From Eudorina sp. 2006-703-Eu-15 (lineage: Eukaryota; Chlorophyta; Chlorophyceae; Chlamydomonadales; Volvocaceae), in assembly GCA_003117195.1 (NCBI GenBank), contig BDSI01000009.1, positions 806,001 to 870,000 on the forward strand: a DNA stretch of 64,000 bases. Reading direction: 5' to 3'. The notes beneath the pieces were generated by a model. That model did no database searches. It was not told the origin of the DNA and saw only the letters and a list, made by a program, of their open reading frames with translations. Shown one piece after another: positions 10,355 to 23,700 of the stretch. Within the stretch, counting starts at the first letter, position 1. Each line of letters opens with the position of its first letter. The position numbers and the translations under genes are program-made.

Positions 10355-13057
10355 TCACTTGTCAAATGCCTTCTCGGCAATGCCGACAAGCCGGTCAGGG
10401 TCCAGCAGCTTGTGCTGCAGGTGGTCGTGCATCTCGTAGCTCCAGTACCACTGGCGACCGATAATCTTGACGGTCAGGCCTGCAGCATGCATGCAGATGC
10501 GATATCGTTGGGCACAAGCTCCGGAGCCGCCGAGCACAGGACCAACAGATGGGAAATTTGCACCTGATAATTCCACGCTTCCGTCTACGGCCTTACCCAC
10601 ACAGAACATCCCTCATGTGCGCGTTCGTCATTACACACTCGATGACCCCACTCGCAGCTTCTAGCGTGCATTGGATTATATCCTAGACCCAATCAAGATA
10701 GTGTCGGACTATCTAGTCGCACTTCCACTGCTCGCGCTAATGTGAACCACCAACCCTGCGCTGATATGAACAACTAACCCTACGTATCCCCGGCTCCATC
10801 CCCACCTGGCCTCTCGGTGTGCTGGTCGAGCGAGTAAATGAGCGTGAGGGAGGGGATCGCGATCATCACCACAATGAGGGTGGGAATGACAGTCCAGATG
10901 ACCTCCAGGGTGGTGTGGTGCGTCAGCTTCTCCGGCTTCAGCACGCGGGTGTAGTGGAACTTAGTCACAATCTACAATGGGGATGTTATCATACAGTGCA
11001 GCGGCAGGGGGTCAGTACGCTATGCAGTCGCCGCCGTGCCTGTCAGGGAGTGGATCCAAAGGAGGGGTTACATAATGTTGTTGTAAAGAGCTTTGGAGTG
11101 TTTCGCAACGGTGCTGCGGGACGGGTACACCCAGCAAACTCCTCTGAACCCTATCAACAGATCGTGATGTCAGGAGATGGCCCCGTGACCCTGACCAATC
11201 AAGGGGACCACCGTCCCAACCCAATGCAACAATTGATCGTTGCATGCGCTACAAAATGCCCCTGCAATGGCCAGTCCCGAGGATCTCATTCATCACGGTT
11301 CATTCCCCGCCAGACCCCTCCCACCCGACCTGGAACATCATGTAGAAGACCAGTGCGAGGATGGTGATGACGAAAAACGTAATGTCGTGGTGGAGGTCCA
11401 CCATCGCCTGGAGGATAGGGTGAATGGGGGACCGATGCAAAGGGTCCGTGATCTAAAGGGTCCAAGCAGCCGCTGACGAGCTAATGAAGCACTGCCGAGC
11501 GTTTCCCGTTCGCGCTGACGGGGAGCATGTTATACCAGCCGAAACGTGGCACCTTGCGGGTTCGGAACCTCGAGGGTTCGGACGCGTGTACACGCCAGCG
11601 CATGTGGCCTTTCACAGGCAGACCATACGTTACACTGCAGTCAGGTCAATGTAAACGCAGTGCTCTGACTACATCGCGGCGTGGTGTTTAGACATAATGC
11701 CCCAGCAACCCACCGCCACGACAATCAAATGGGAGCCGCGCAAATGCGAGCCACGCAGTGAAGCGAGATCCACATGCCCGCGACGCAGCAACCCATGGGG
11801 ACTGCCGCAACCACGGTTGATGCCGCAGCAAAATTTTACGCTGCTGCAACACGCTGTTTTCCGGACCGCAACTCAGCACCATTCCGCACCTGGGCCGTGC
11901 TGGTGGCCGTATCCTGGAAGCCCAGCTGCCAGTAGTCGGGTGAGTCAGCAGCGACCGTGGAGGCGGTCAGGCCCAGCGCAGCCGCCACGGCAGCAGCAAG
12001 CTGCACGATAGGGTGACGGCGGGGAAATGCGAATTACTGGTATAGCGGGCCCTTCCAACTCCTCAACCAGTGCTCCAAAACAATTCGCGAAAAGCCCAGC
12101 AGGGATGCTTTGGCGGTCGAAGGCTGGGGGCGAGGGCAATAACCTTGCAAACGGTTTTCATTAACGGTTTTGCAGACCGCTGCGCTCACTAATTCCGCCA
12201 CGTCTGGTGGTACTGCTGCAGCGACGGGTGGAGGGCTCGGGAGGGCATAAGAGCAAGGGGAACATCATCGTACAGTACGGAAACTCCTCGACGGGCGGTG
12301 GAAAGGGAGGCCAATGTTAGGCACAAACCTTAAGCATCTTCTTCAGCCCCGCATACTTGTCCGATGGCTGCGAGGCAGCCGCAGCTGGGGCAGCAGCGGC
12401 AGCTGCCGCGCCAGCAGAGCTGCTCGTGGCAAGACCACGGACGCTGAACGGCTTGCTTGGCTTCAGGATAATGCCACCTGCAAAATTGTTCTCCGGATCG
12501 GACGCTGTGTACCGGGAAACTGACTCCTTTGCCTTGAGAACTTACTGCCAATCAGACCCTTCCGCTTAGCGGCCAGTGCAGCCACCGCCTCACTGGACAG
12601 CTGGGGAACGGTCTGCAACCATGCATGGTGACGCGTGCACGTCAATATTCATATGCAGGTTTCCGCTGCAAGGCGTCCATCAACGCGCAAAAGTAAAAGG
12701 TACGCTCCTAGCTCCATACCTGCGCAACGCCTTCGGAAACCGCAATCTGCTGCAAGGATGCAAGGGAGACAGGGGCCGATGGCATACCGATTAGCTATGA
12801 AATGTCCATCATTACGCACGCCGGAACCGTTGTCTTTCACCTGTGCCGCCGCACCCTCCGCTTTGGAGGAAAACAGCATAGCGTTCCATAGCAACTTGCT
12901 GTTTCCGGCAGCCTGGTTGTTGCAGCTCTGCGAGTTGACATATGGCGTCAAGCCCTCCGTCTCGACACCCAGAAGATATCCCTTTGGCACTTCGCACCTG
13001 AACCAGGCCGCTGCCGCACAGCAAGCGGTTGGCCGCGACGCCCGACTGACGCAGCAT
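10355..13057 (-). CDS. COX2A: Cytochrome c oxidase subunit 2A, nuclear-encoded N-terminal half of split COX2
   Basis: Eight exons give 261 residues: 12998-13057, 12720-12749 (30 nt), 12546-12612, 12329-12477, 11890-12000, 11330-11407, 10806-10971, 10355-10479. The first ~120 residues are a mitochondrial presequence: a basic amphipathic start (MLRQSGVAANRLLCG), an Ala-rich middle, then a hydrophobic Ala-rich stretch before ADSPDYWQLGFQD, where mature subunit 2 begins. Two membrane helices follow (HHDITFFVITILALVFYMMF and LEVIWTVIPTLIVVMIAI), then the conserved KIIGRQWYWSYEM. The protein stops 22 residues later at EKAFDK. The CuA-binding half is absent, as expected, since COX2B is a separate gene in these algae. 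The product is imported into mitochondria and inserted in the inner membrane, where it assembles with COX2B in complex IV. The microexon could be 27 rather than 30 nt because CAG is repeated at the acceptor. Confidence 0.97.
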
Positions 13058-15034
13058 CCTGAGCGCTAGCTTTACCGAGACTCAGCGTAGGAATGTACCG
13101 TCCAGGACCACGCCACCAAACACGACTCCTACGCAGCTTTAGGTTCTATGCTGCTAAACGAACAATGCAGGTATGTTTACAGGCATCAAAGGGAACCAAC
13201 TCAACTCGGTTGGGACCGGTCCAGGGAAGGGCCTGCGCGCTCATGATGTTGGCAAAACTGGGCTTAACGCAGTGTGATCGTACATGATTGCATTACTTCC
13301 AAGACTTGGCGACAAGTAAGGCATGAATGAGGGACAATACTTGCAGCAAGGGTTATCTCTGTTTGCTCTTGCTTGCGGCCCGTTTCTCTGTTTGGTAATC
13401 CAGGCATTCTACGAGGGTTGAAGGTGTTTTTGCGTGTACAATTATAGACAGAGCACTGTTATGAGCGTGGCAAGTTTTTGTGCAAGGGTGCCGTTCGTGG
13501 GACGTTGTGTAGAGCAGCTGGTTCAAATATAATCTCGATGCTCATCGGGAAACGGCGAGATGACTCAAGTAGCTGTACGTGGTACACCCTTCAACCACCT
13601 TGAAGGTACTAGGTCCCCATCGTGTCAGAGGCTGCAAATCGCGGCGGTCGGATGCACCACACTACGCGAACTTGGTGTTACAAGCGCATGCGATTGGGAT
13701 TAACGACCTTTGCTAACGGCTTTTTCCGTTGGCGCACAAGCGCGGGCGTGGTGACTGGCGAGCTGACGACAAGTCCGCAACTTACGCGTCCATGAACCTA
13801 CATGTAACATATCCCATTGGGGGGAGAAAGGGGTCATCGTGTCTGCGGGGAAATCCAAATCCTCATCTAGGCGCCGTCAGTGCGGGAGGTCGTGGTGCTC
13901 CCCTATCCTGTGCCGCGCTGCTTTCGTTGCCTCTGCGGCAGTCACCCTTCAAGTATCCGACTGGACCCGACCGTCTGTGGCCACTTGCAAGCCCCTCCAT
14001 CCGAGTCGTCCGAGTGAACGCTATTGCACCGACGAATGGCCCCGCCCGTCAGAACTGCAGCCCGGTACGGGAGGACAGGGGAGGACATACCCCTTCTTAT
14101 AGCGGAGAAAGGGATGCGTCGCCGACTTTGTACTTAATCACCAGCCCATGTGGTTGCCCTAGATGCATGCGATGCATGTTCCGAGCATCAGGCGACCGAC
14201 ACGTTATGGGCTTATGGCACCGGCCCCCTTTGCACCTCCGCAAGCTGTGGCGCCGCACCTCAAAGCACCTCGTGCCCACTGCTCACCACACAACAGAACT
14301 ACACCCGAAAGATATTCCTCCCTCCCTGCGTATCTGCCCGTCGCTGCGCGAACTCCGCCCGGATGCTCCGTGCACGGACTGCCCCCTCCCGGCGGCGGGG
14401 CATCAGCCGCCCACATGCACCGCATACTACTGTCACCGATGACCGCGGGGTCCACGTTACGGGGTCCACTGTAACGTCATTAATAATCATTGAAATATCA
14501 CTACCACGCAGCGCACCCCCTTGCATTCGGATAATGCAGGCCCTGCCCCCCCTGACTCACATACACACACGTTGTAGTTTTTCCTCGCAGGTTCTATGAT
14601 AAGTATATTGCCACCTGGGATCGGGCGGGCGGGCGGGTTGCAATTCTAAACACACGTTGTACATCTGCCCCTCGCTACCCACCAACCGGTGCAAGTGCCA
14701 CATTGCTAATGACGAACCAAGCTTGCGTGCACACGCCTCGTCAGGCGGTCTGCATTCCCGGGTGATATTATCCCGCACCCTGCAACAGACCACGTTCACA
14801 GGTCCACGCTCTAGAGCGTCTCCCATTCACAGGAAATTGGTTCAATTTGCCTACCTGCGTAGTAGGGCGGATGATGCAAACTCCGGGCCCCCCAGGGCCG
14901 CAAGACCGTCCACGGAAGCATCCGAACATCTCCTCTTCTCCTGCTATCTCAGAAAATTACAGATAGAAACAGAACCCAAAGTCTTGGACGCCCTAGCCTC
15001 AAGGCTCATCCCGTTTCGCCCCGCCACCCCGCGC
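13058..15034. other. Intergenic: COX2A promoter side and LRR gene 3' side
   Basis: About 2 kb. The part next to COX2A (13100-13730) is relatively A/T-rich, as other promoters in this window are. The rest is GC-rich, with a short GGGC repeat at 14622-14637. No exon chain or RNA gene was recognised. Confidence 0.55.
14957..14961 (-). terminator. Candidate polyadenylation signal TGTAA for the LRR gene
   Basis: TTACA on the plus strand, about 75 nt beyond the LRR gene stop codon on its coding strand. The distance is plausible for a 3' UTR, but the pentamer alone is weak evidence. Confidence 0.35.
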
Positions 15035-18000
15035 CTAGAACTTCTTGGCAGCGGGCTTCTTCTTGCGCACCACCTTTTTCCGCTTGGGCAGGTTGGCCCG
15101 CACCGCCTCCTGCACCGCCATCATGGTCACGCGGCTGAGGCGGGGAGTGATGCGGAATTTGCGGAGGTGTTTCTGCTCCTGGAGGAAGGGCAGCAGCACC
15201 TTGGCACCCGCGTCACCTGGGGCGTGTGGGGCGGAGAGGGTTGCTGTATCAGGGGGAGAGCAGGCCAGGTGTGTAGAAGGGAAAGATTCCCGGCGAGACA
15301 TGCGCGGAGGGAACGCTGCCGCTCTTGGCGGTTCTCAGGCTCTGTTTGCGGCCCCGAGTATTTTGTCCACTGCCTTCACACATCAGCTCGCCGTGTTGCA
15401 GCCCGGTACGTGCCCTGTGTCCCCATCCATTTCGTGTCCCCTTTGCCCTGTTTCTTTCCCGCGTCTTTCCCAACCATCCTTCTCCGCGCACCTGCCCTCC
15501 CCGTCTTTCCTCGCCTTCCTTCCCCTCCTTCGTCACCCTCGTACCCCCACCCATGGCCCTCGGCGACCTCACCGAAATGGTTGCAGTCCAGGTCGACCTG
15601 GTCGATGTTGGTGTTGGCGGTGAGGCAGTCCGCAAGCGCCGCCAGCCCCTCGAGATCCCCGGGCTCGGAGGCCACGTCAACGTTGGGCAGCAGCAGCACC
15701 TGCAGCAGGGGAGGGCGAGGAAGATCCCCGTGTCCAGGTGCCTGAATCCAGATCCCAAACCCAAACCCAAACCCAAACCCACATCCAGCTCCACAGCCCG
15801 TGGTGAAGACCCGGTCAACACGTGCCACAGCCGGGCACCACACGCAGTCAGCGGTGGTGGTGAACGAAACGGGACACGAAAGGACACGGTGCCGCGAAAC
15901 GATGACTGCCAGAGAACGATTTATCGGGGTAACGTAACCGGCACAGCACCCAGTCGAGTCGACACGGAGATGCTGGACGGGCGCTGTCGAGCTGTCTGCG
16001 AAGGCAGCGTTGGGGCCGGCCGGGCGTGCATCCAGCGGGCCCCGCCAGAAGGAGGGGATATGCCTAAACAACCAGACGCAACCAAGAGGGCAGGTGCGTG
16101 GAAGCCCCTGTCCGTGCCCCGACTCTCAGCCGCGGCCCTGGCCCTTTCTCCGCAGTCGCCGCACCTTAAGGGACACCATGTGGGCCAGAGCCCCCGACAG
16201 CGCCGCAAGCCCCGCAGCGCACAGCAGGTTGTGCCCCAGGTTCAGCACCTTGAGCCTGACGGCAGGTCGGGGGCGACGCGAGCGAGCAGTCATGCGGCCT
16301 GGGTGAGCGACGCAGTTGTGGGCCCCGCAGCCAAACTCTTATTTTGGAGGGGCGGGATCCCCATCGGCCCCATCCGGGGTAGGGCAGCTGAGGCCCCAGG
16401 ACACACCGTGGAATGGACGTGTACGGAAGAAGAGATGGGGGCGAGGCGCAGGGCGCTGCCTCGCAGCTACCGTGGTCTAATGCGTAGCGAACATCAACCC
16501 CCACATTGAGCCATCTCGTCGCCGTTGCGACCCCTGCCCTTGCGACCCCCCTGTTGTCAATAAAGACGACCCGCTGCCCTTGCACCCGCTGCCCTTGCAC
16601 CCGCTGCCCTTGCGTCCTCGCGGATGTCACCCCCTGGAGCAGCGTGGGGAGGGCTCCCCATGCCGGGCCACCCACTTGGGTTGCAGGTCCGCCAACTGCG
16701 GGTTGGGGTCGGGCTGGAACGCGGCCGCCAGCGCCACTGCGCCCTCGGGCCCTATGCCGCAGTGCGACATGGACAGCTGCTGCAGCGGTTTGCATCTACA
16801 CCCGGGGGCCACCAGGGGGGGCCACCACGAGGGGGACACCACAAGGGAAGGCGAGGCGTCGGACCAAAGAGGGAATACGAGGAAATAGCATCGAATAGGA
16901 TAGCATTGGAGTGCCTGTGATAAACCCCATCACGGAGCTCCACACCTAGTGAAGCCTGGTCCTGACATAGCGGCGACACGCGGCTCCGCAGCGCGCACAT
17001 GCGCCGCCGCGTTGCGGGGCATGCCGACGCCCTCCTCCCAAAAGGGGATCGTCACCGCGCAGTCAAACCCGCGCCACGCCTCGCACCGTTTTATCCCCGG
17101 CGCCAGCAGCTTCGCCCCCAGGTCCCCCAGCTGGTTATGATCCAGGACCAGGACCTGGCGGATCGATGGTGGTGGGGTTGGATGCACAACACACACAACG
17201 ATTAGGGGGTAGTCGGGGGCGATTAGGGGGTAGTCGGGGGCAAGGAGGGGCGATGATAAGGTGATGCGCTCCCGGCCCATACGAGCTATTGGAGGATGTA
17301 GGACGGGAGTGGGGCAGAACAGCTTCTCCCGGCGCGGCTCAAGAGCTCCGACACGGCGCTCCGGGCCCGCCCCTGTGTCCCCGTCCCCTGCTCCCCCCCT
17401 TCTCTGCCTACTCCGAGTCCCCCGGGCCGGCAGCGCGGCCCATGACCCGGTGCAGACCTCCCGGGCGCCCCCCAGCGGTCCGAGCTGGCCCACCCCACCC
17501 CCCCCATTCCCCCACAGACCTGGAGCATGTGGCCCAGGGTCCCCAGCGCCAGTGAGAGCTCCCGAAGGACCTCCTTGCTGAAAGCCTACGGATCAAGTGG
17601 GCGCAGGTGGGCACGACGGGCGCGGCAACCCGGCGGTGGAGGACTGGCGACAGGCGGAGGCTTCACAGGGGCGTTCGAGCAGCCCGAGGGCAGCTGCTGG
17701 GCGCCCATGGCTGAGCGGGCGGATGCGACCCGGGGGGGGGGTGTCCGTGGCGCGGTTGTGGGGTGTCAGTAATCGAAAGCACAGCAAAGTCCAAAAGACC
17801 CCCGGGTCGAAAAAGATTCCCGGGAGGCCGGTCTGGCAGCTGTCGCGGCGGGCAGAGAGGCGGGCGGCAGCAGGCCCAACGCCCAGGGCGGCCCCTCCAG
17901 AGGGGTATCGGTTCCCCAATCCATACCCCTCCAGAGGGGTTCCGGCAGGGCTGCATGGAGCCCGGGCTCCCACTGCGGTCGCACCTGGGGCGGTGGGGGC

Positions 18001-20720
18001 CGCAGCAGCGGTCGGCCGTCCGCGGGATGCACAGCCGGCCCACCGGACGAGCCGGCGGCGCGCGCCTGGCCGATCTGGTCGTACAGCAAGGTTGTCGTAT
18101 CGGAGGATGTCGAGGCCATCAGGTTGGAGAGCTGGCGCTCCAGGGACGTCAAGTCCAGGGCTGCGGCGGACACGTCGGCGCGTCCCACAAGGGGCCTTAT
18201 GTCAGGGGAGTCGGGCCGCACCGTCACTCCACTCCACTTAGCCTCCAAACGGGGCGCGAGGGACCAAGACAGCGGCTGCCAGAGGTAAGCGGGCGGCTCC
18301 GTCGTGCGGGAGTTGCTTTTTTGCAAGCTGACGCATCCACACCCGTCCGCCATCCTTCTCCCCCTCTGTTCCCCTCAGTCCTGCAACCCCTGACCCCCAA
18401 GCAAAGCGCAACCACTCAAGCACCGCATCCAATTCCCGCGCGGACATAACCCTAAACCCTGCCCGGCCCAACATTGCGAAACCATCCTTAGGCTACAAAA
18501 CCCTTCGGCCAAACCAGGGCCCCCACCTCCTCACCTCCTCAACCCCACACCCACCTGCGGCGGCCGCGGGATCCCTCTGGAGCCGAATGGTGTCCCGCGT
18601 GACCTCCTGGGTGCGGCCCACCACCAGACTGGGCAGCTGGAAGCCGGGCCCACGAGTCACCAAGCCGCCCAGGCCGTTGACGAGGTCGAGGTAGCGCTCG
18701 GGCCTGTTGGGGACATGGGGAGCCACCGAGTGGACCGTTGGTCGTTGGCAACGGCGATCCACGTCATGGGGCTTGGCGGATGGTTGGCTCCCAGTCGGGA
18801 GCCCCGTACGACACTCGGTACGATTGGGGGTTACGCAGGCGCATCTCGGCACACGGACGTCCTGCCGCCGAAGCACGGCCGTTTTGATCTCTCGCGCGCT
18901 CGAGCGAGGTCCGCCGAGGCGCAGACCCTGATGAGGCTCAGTCCGACGACGCTGCGCACCTCAGGCAGCGTCGCGGGGCTGTGCCTCATCGTACGGAGCA
19001 ATGCACCCGCGCTTTGTCGAGTCCGCAGCACCGGTCCGCAAAGCGCATCGCCCCCGACGGTTTGCCGACCCCGCAGCCCCCACAACCCGTCGCAGTCCAC
19101 CCCAAGTATCCGGCGAACCCACCCCGGTGGTGCCCGCAAGACCCCGGCCTTCCGCACCTACCCACCATTTCTCCGCCGGCACCTGCGCGCCGTCCTGCAC
19201 GATCTGCAGCATGCGCGGCTTCGAGCCGATCCACGTCTTGTGTGCGGCTGCCCGCACCAGCTGGCAGACGGCGTGCAAACCCTGCGCGCATGCTCCCCGA
19301 CCCAGGGGGAATGACGGGTCAAAACGAGGACCCGGCGAAGTTCAAGCGGAGGATGACCGGGGGCCGGTACATCGTACATGGGAACGGAAAAGAGCGAAGA
19401 AACCCCCGGTGGCGGAGGGGGTCCGGGCGGGTGGCGCGTGGAGCTGGGGAGCAGACGAGGCCGCAGCGATGTGGCGGGACCTTGACGACGTCTCAGAGTA
19501 CGGCAGTGGTGTAAACCCTCTTCACGGCTCGATCGTGTATCAGGCATGATGGTCCCAGCAGGTGCCCGGCGCAGTTATCTCGGGTTCTCGGCCGCGGGCA
19601 AGGCACCCGCGGAGCCGCCCGGCAACCCACCTCGTCACCGATGTTGCAGCCCCAACACACCAGGTTGCGGATGGGCGCATAGCCTGCCGTGGATGCAAGG
19701 GGCAGCAGCAGAGGCAGCAGCAGTAGCACCACCACAACCATCACCATCACCGCAACAAGAACAATCACGACAACAACATTGATAAGCACCGGCAGGAGTT
19801 TTGCAGAGGAAGCACGGGGCTGGGCCGATGTGGGGGCCCTTGCTCCATTCAATAGGGGAAAGGCAAACATGGGATGGGAAGCCCAGGTGCGTCGCCCTGG
19901 GGAGGAGCCCCCGAGCTGCAGCACGGGCGAGCCCGTGTCAAATGCGCACAAACGCCGACAGACAGCGAGTCATCCGGACGGAATGCGCACGTAGTGTCTG
20001 GCCCTGGACCGAACAGCGGTGAAGACCAAAGCCGCCCGTCGTCAGCACGGCACGAACTGCCCGGCAGCCGAAGTGAGCCGAACTGCCAGCCATACAGCGC
20101 AAGGTAACAGCAGTGTAAGCGCCCGGTTGCAACGGTTTCCTACCAGCCATGGCATCGAGTACGGCACACAGAGAGCTACTGTTATGCTGCGGCCCGCGAA
20201 GCACGATCTGCAGGGACGGCGGCATGCGGGGGAAGGGGGTGTCAGTAACTCGGATCCAGTGGCCCACTGGCCGCAACTGTTCGGCTAAGGCGCTCGTGGC
20301 AGTTGAAGACATGTTCAGGCACGGGACTGGAGGTGTGTTAGCGAGGGCTACATCAAGAAGACGGAAGCCCGGGATAGGGCGTGGGTGGGGTCAAACCAAC
20401 AGGCCAAGCGCTTGAATATATAAACTTTATGCTTTACAGCCCTCAATACAGCCTCAGGATTCCCAGACTGTATCAGGTCCACTTTACACCTTGTCAAGCG
20501 ACTTGCAAATGACGAGCTTCTTTTCCGCCTCCTCCAGGATTTGCTTGTCGGGGATAACTCCATAACTCTTACAAGCTGCCTTATAGACATTCATGAATGC
20601 CGTCAGTTGGCTCATCGCCAACACTGCAAGCAAAGGACGCGCATGTCAGCGCGCTTTGTCGAATACCGCAGGAAACTCCTAAGCCTTACATTTCTTTGGA
20701 CTCTTCTCTTTGGGTGCCAT
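15035..20720 (-). CDS. Leucine-rich-repeat protein with lysine-rich C-terminus
   Basis: Thirteen exons join in frame to about 526 residues: 20690-20720, 20490-20623, 20144-20276, 19631-19683, 19166-19281, 18535-18703, 17985-18275, 17520-17585, 17087-17154, 16676-16795, 16165-16255, 15573-15699, 15035-15216. The start MAPKEKSPKK leads into a helical region (FMNVYKAACKSYGVIPDKQI) that I do not recognise. An early LRR-like segment reads YAPIRNLVCWGCNIGDEG. The C-terminal half is a row of ribonuclease-inhibitor-type LRRs: VLVLDHNQLGDLGAKLLA, LQQLSMSHCGIGPEGAVAL, LKVLNLGHNLLCAAGLAAL, IDQVDLDCNHFGDAGAKVL. The last residues are strongly basic (KRKKVVRKKKPAAKKF), which suggests a nuclear signal or nucleic-acid or tubulin contact. 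No signal peptide or membrane segment is seen. A scaffold or axonemal role is possible but not shown. The exon 20144-20276 acceptor and the 18275/18535 junction are the least certain. Confidence 0.8.
16553..16570 (+). repeat. Dispersed motif GTCAATAAAGAC, copy 2 (shortened)
   Basis: TTGTCAATAAAGACGACC in the LRR gene intron 16256-16675, antisense to the gene and preceded by a C run as in the other copies. The 3' GCGAAA part is lost. It is followed by tandem CCCTTGCACCCGCTG-type units (16571-16615). Confidence 0.7.
16571..16616. repeat. 15-bp tandem repeat (cgctgcccttgcacc)n
   Basis: About three units of a 15-bp repeat directly after a copy of the dispersed motif, in an LRR gene intron. Confidence 0.8.
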
Positions 20721-23700
20721 TGCACTCGCTTGTCTCTTGCTGTGGTTCGGTGTTTGGGGATATCGAAACGATATTTTAAGCTACAATTTACATGCTTTGC
20801 ATTAATTGGATCCAATTATAGACACAATGAACTGTTCAGGACATGCTGGTAATTCGTTTGTGGGACCATAATTTACCTGGCGCGTTCATAGCTTACTAAT
20901 CTCGTACCAAGTCCGTCTTGATACCATCACAGGGTATCCGTAATCCTATCGTACCCGATGAAACAGGTCTCCTGAGTATAGGGAAATCAATGAGCGCCGG
21001 CACACGGTCGGTACCTCGAATTGTCGCTCGTGATATTACGCCCAACTGGTGCTGTGCCGTGGGTCGTCGACAGCGACGCACCGCAACTGTTGCACCAGGG
21101 CCCTCAGGGGCCGATAAAGGGGCACAGGCCATGCAGCTTGTTTACATAAAATTCCCGACGACGGGCAATGCAGGGCAACGCAATACCCCCAGTCCTCACC
21201 AGCATCGCAGACGGACGTTCGCCACCTCACGGAATGCAAGCGCGAGGTCCCCACATGGCGGCGTGGCGCGAGGCGCAATACAGCGCCCCGCCGCCGGCAC
21301 TTTATTAGTCATCACAGTGACTTCGACCCAGACGCCATCGCACGCCGCGGCGACCACAGCCGCAACTCCCTGTCTTCCTCCACAATAGCGCCACCAATGC
21401 ACACAACAACACAACAGCACACCGCGCGCCCGTACATCCGTGCCTCCCTGGACCGTCCTGGACTGCCCATCTGAGGCCGACATCGCGCCCGGCCCGGCCA
21501 TTCGCTTGGCTAATTCTCTTGCTGAAGAAATGTCATGCACATCGTCGGCAGGCAATCTTAACATCGCATCCAAACGTCTTGCTGATGAAGAAGTTGCGCA
21601 TATGAAGGGGAAAGAGTACTTGGATCATAGCCAGACACTGCATTAGTACTGCGTCAACAACAGCCGTCGCATGCAGCGACGGCGTGCGGCCCCTACGGAC
21701 ACCCCGGGTCCACCCGCTGCCTCGTCCATTACTCCATTTACAAACGCTGCCCAGGGCACTCCCGTCAGCCGCACGGGAGCGCAGTGCCGCAGCTCTCCTG
21801 GCTACCGCCCCAGCTGTGTCACATCGAAACTACGCCCCTGGCCGCACTCGTCAGGATGGGCGGGAGCCCTGCAGCGACGCCGCTGGTCCCAAAGCACCGA
21901 CGAGGCAGCGCTTGAAGCCCCTGCCCTTGCTCGCGGTGCCAAACCCACACCCGCAACAACAGTACGACCCCAGGCCTCCGAGCGACATGCTTGCACATTG
22001 TTATAGATTATGTACTACTTGCATACAAACTCGTTTATGCGCTGCCGTGACGCTGGCAGAGCTCGGAATGCGGCGGGAAATTGGGCCGTTCAGCGCGTGC
22101 TGCACGATCTGCGGTCGGCTCACAGCACACCCGCAGCAACACGCTCACGCCGTCGCGCCAGCGACTGCCCTGCCAGCTGCCCTGCCAGCTGCGCGCTAAC
22201 CAACGAAACTGGTTAGTTCGCTGTTCAAGCTGAATCGCACAGGAACCCTCAGGCAAGGGAAGCTGCCGCGGAGCAAATACCACCATAACTATTCACCCAC
22301 AAACACGCATACACACACACACACATACAGACCACAGGCTGATTATGGCGAGCCCTTGCTTCCTGTCAACTTTGTCACCGGCTTCCTGTCTTGCGGCTCA
22401 GTCTCCTTTCGCACAAATACGAACACATATACACGCCGACACCGACAGACACACAAACCCACACAAGCCGCGTGTCTGTCCTTAGAGATCGAGATGGGCA
22501 CCCCACCTCCCGGCGTAGGCCAGTGGACGTGCGAACGCATAATGATGCACGGACAGGAAGCAGCCTCCGCCCGAGGCAGGGGCCCATCCCATCCGCACAG
22601 CAGCTGCGCGCGCACCGAAGCCACCCCCCCTCCCTCGAGACTTCAATGCGCAAAGACTGAAAGCCCCATCCTTAGGGGCGAGACTGTCATAAATGAATCG
22701 CCAAGTGGCACCGGCGGCGTGGCTCCCGGCGGAAACGCACGCCGGACATCCGCGGCGGAGGCCCCGGGCATCCGCGGCAGCGTACCCCGGGCAACTGCAG
22801 CGCGAACCTCCCAGGGGCGCAGCCAACCACGACAGCGGGTGGGCTGTGCTGACAAGTCCTCGACTGCATGGTCGCGTGCGCCACCTCCAAGAGCGCCGCC
22901 GCCTCCGAGCCCGCTGCTGCAAAGGGACCCCAGTACTCTACTGCTGCCAGATCGCCAAGGAATGCCGGCCTGAACAACACGGAAATATATGCCCCTACAC
23001 CCAACCGGGATGCACTATTATCCAACAAACCGCAAGGGACAACTGGACGGCGCAATAAAGGCGCATCAACCCCAAATGGGTGTGAAAAATCTGAGAGCCG
23101 TCCATGCCATGCACTGAGTGTATGGTCGCGACGCCCATTCCAAGGCACAGCTCATCAAGTTCTCGACGAGGCGCGCACGGGAGGAGCTGTGCTGCAAGCC
23201 TGCCATGGGCAGGACCTAAGAGCAAGAGACCCTAGAACAATGTCCCCCACGCGGCTCGCGACTACCGAGCTGCTGTCCAGAAGCCAGCACCAGCCGCGCC
23301 GCCTGCCTGGCCTGTCATGGCCTGTCAACAGAAGATGACCACGCCGACAACGCACAACGAACTTCGGGAAGAGAACCGCCGGGGCACCGAGGTGGCGACA
23401 AGCAGTAGGCGAGCTACGAGAGATGCCCTGGGCGCCCCTCCCGACAGCAGATTCGCCCTTCCTACACCTGATGTTTTCCCCCAGCGCCCCAAGAGCATGC
23501 AAGTACGTGGCTGCGGCACGCAGAGCTGTGACCGGGCCGCGCAGCGCAGCGCAGTGCCGTGCCGCGCCGTGCAGTGCGTGCCAACGATTGCCATCGCGAA
23601 CACCCACCCACCATCCCTGATGCCAGCACAACAGCAGTTGCCCCCCTCACACACACCCTCTTTAGAACACCGCTGCCTGGTCGTGCCTTGCCTCGCCTCC

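Noticed and set aside
10780..10968. Bacterial-type or organellar insertion suggested by a COX2 match
   Set aside because: The COX2 segment is interrupted by nuclear-type introns and preceded by a long presequence, so it is the nuclear COX2A gene and not a mitochondrial DNA insertion.
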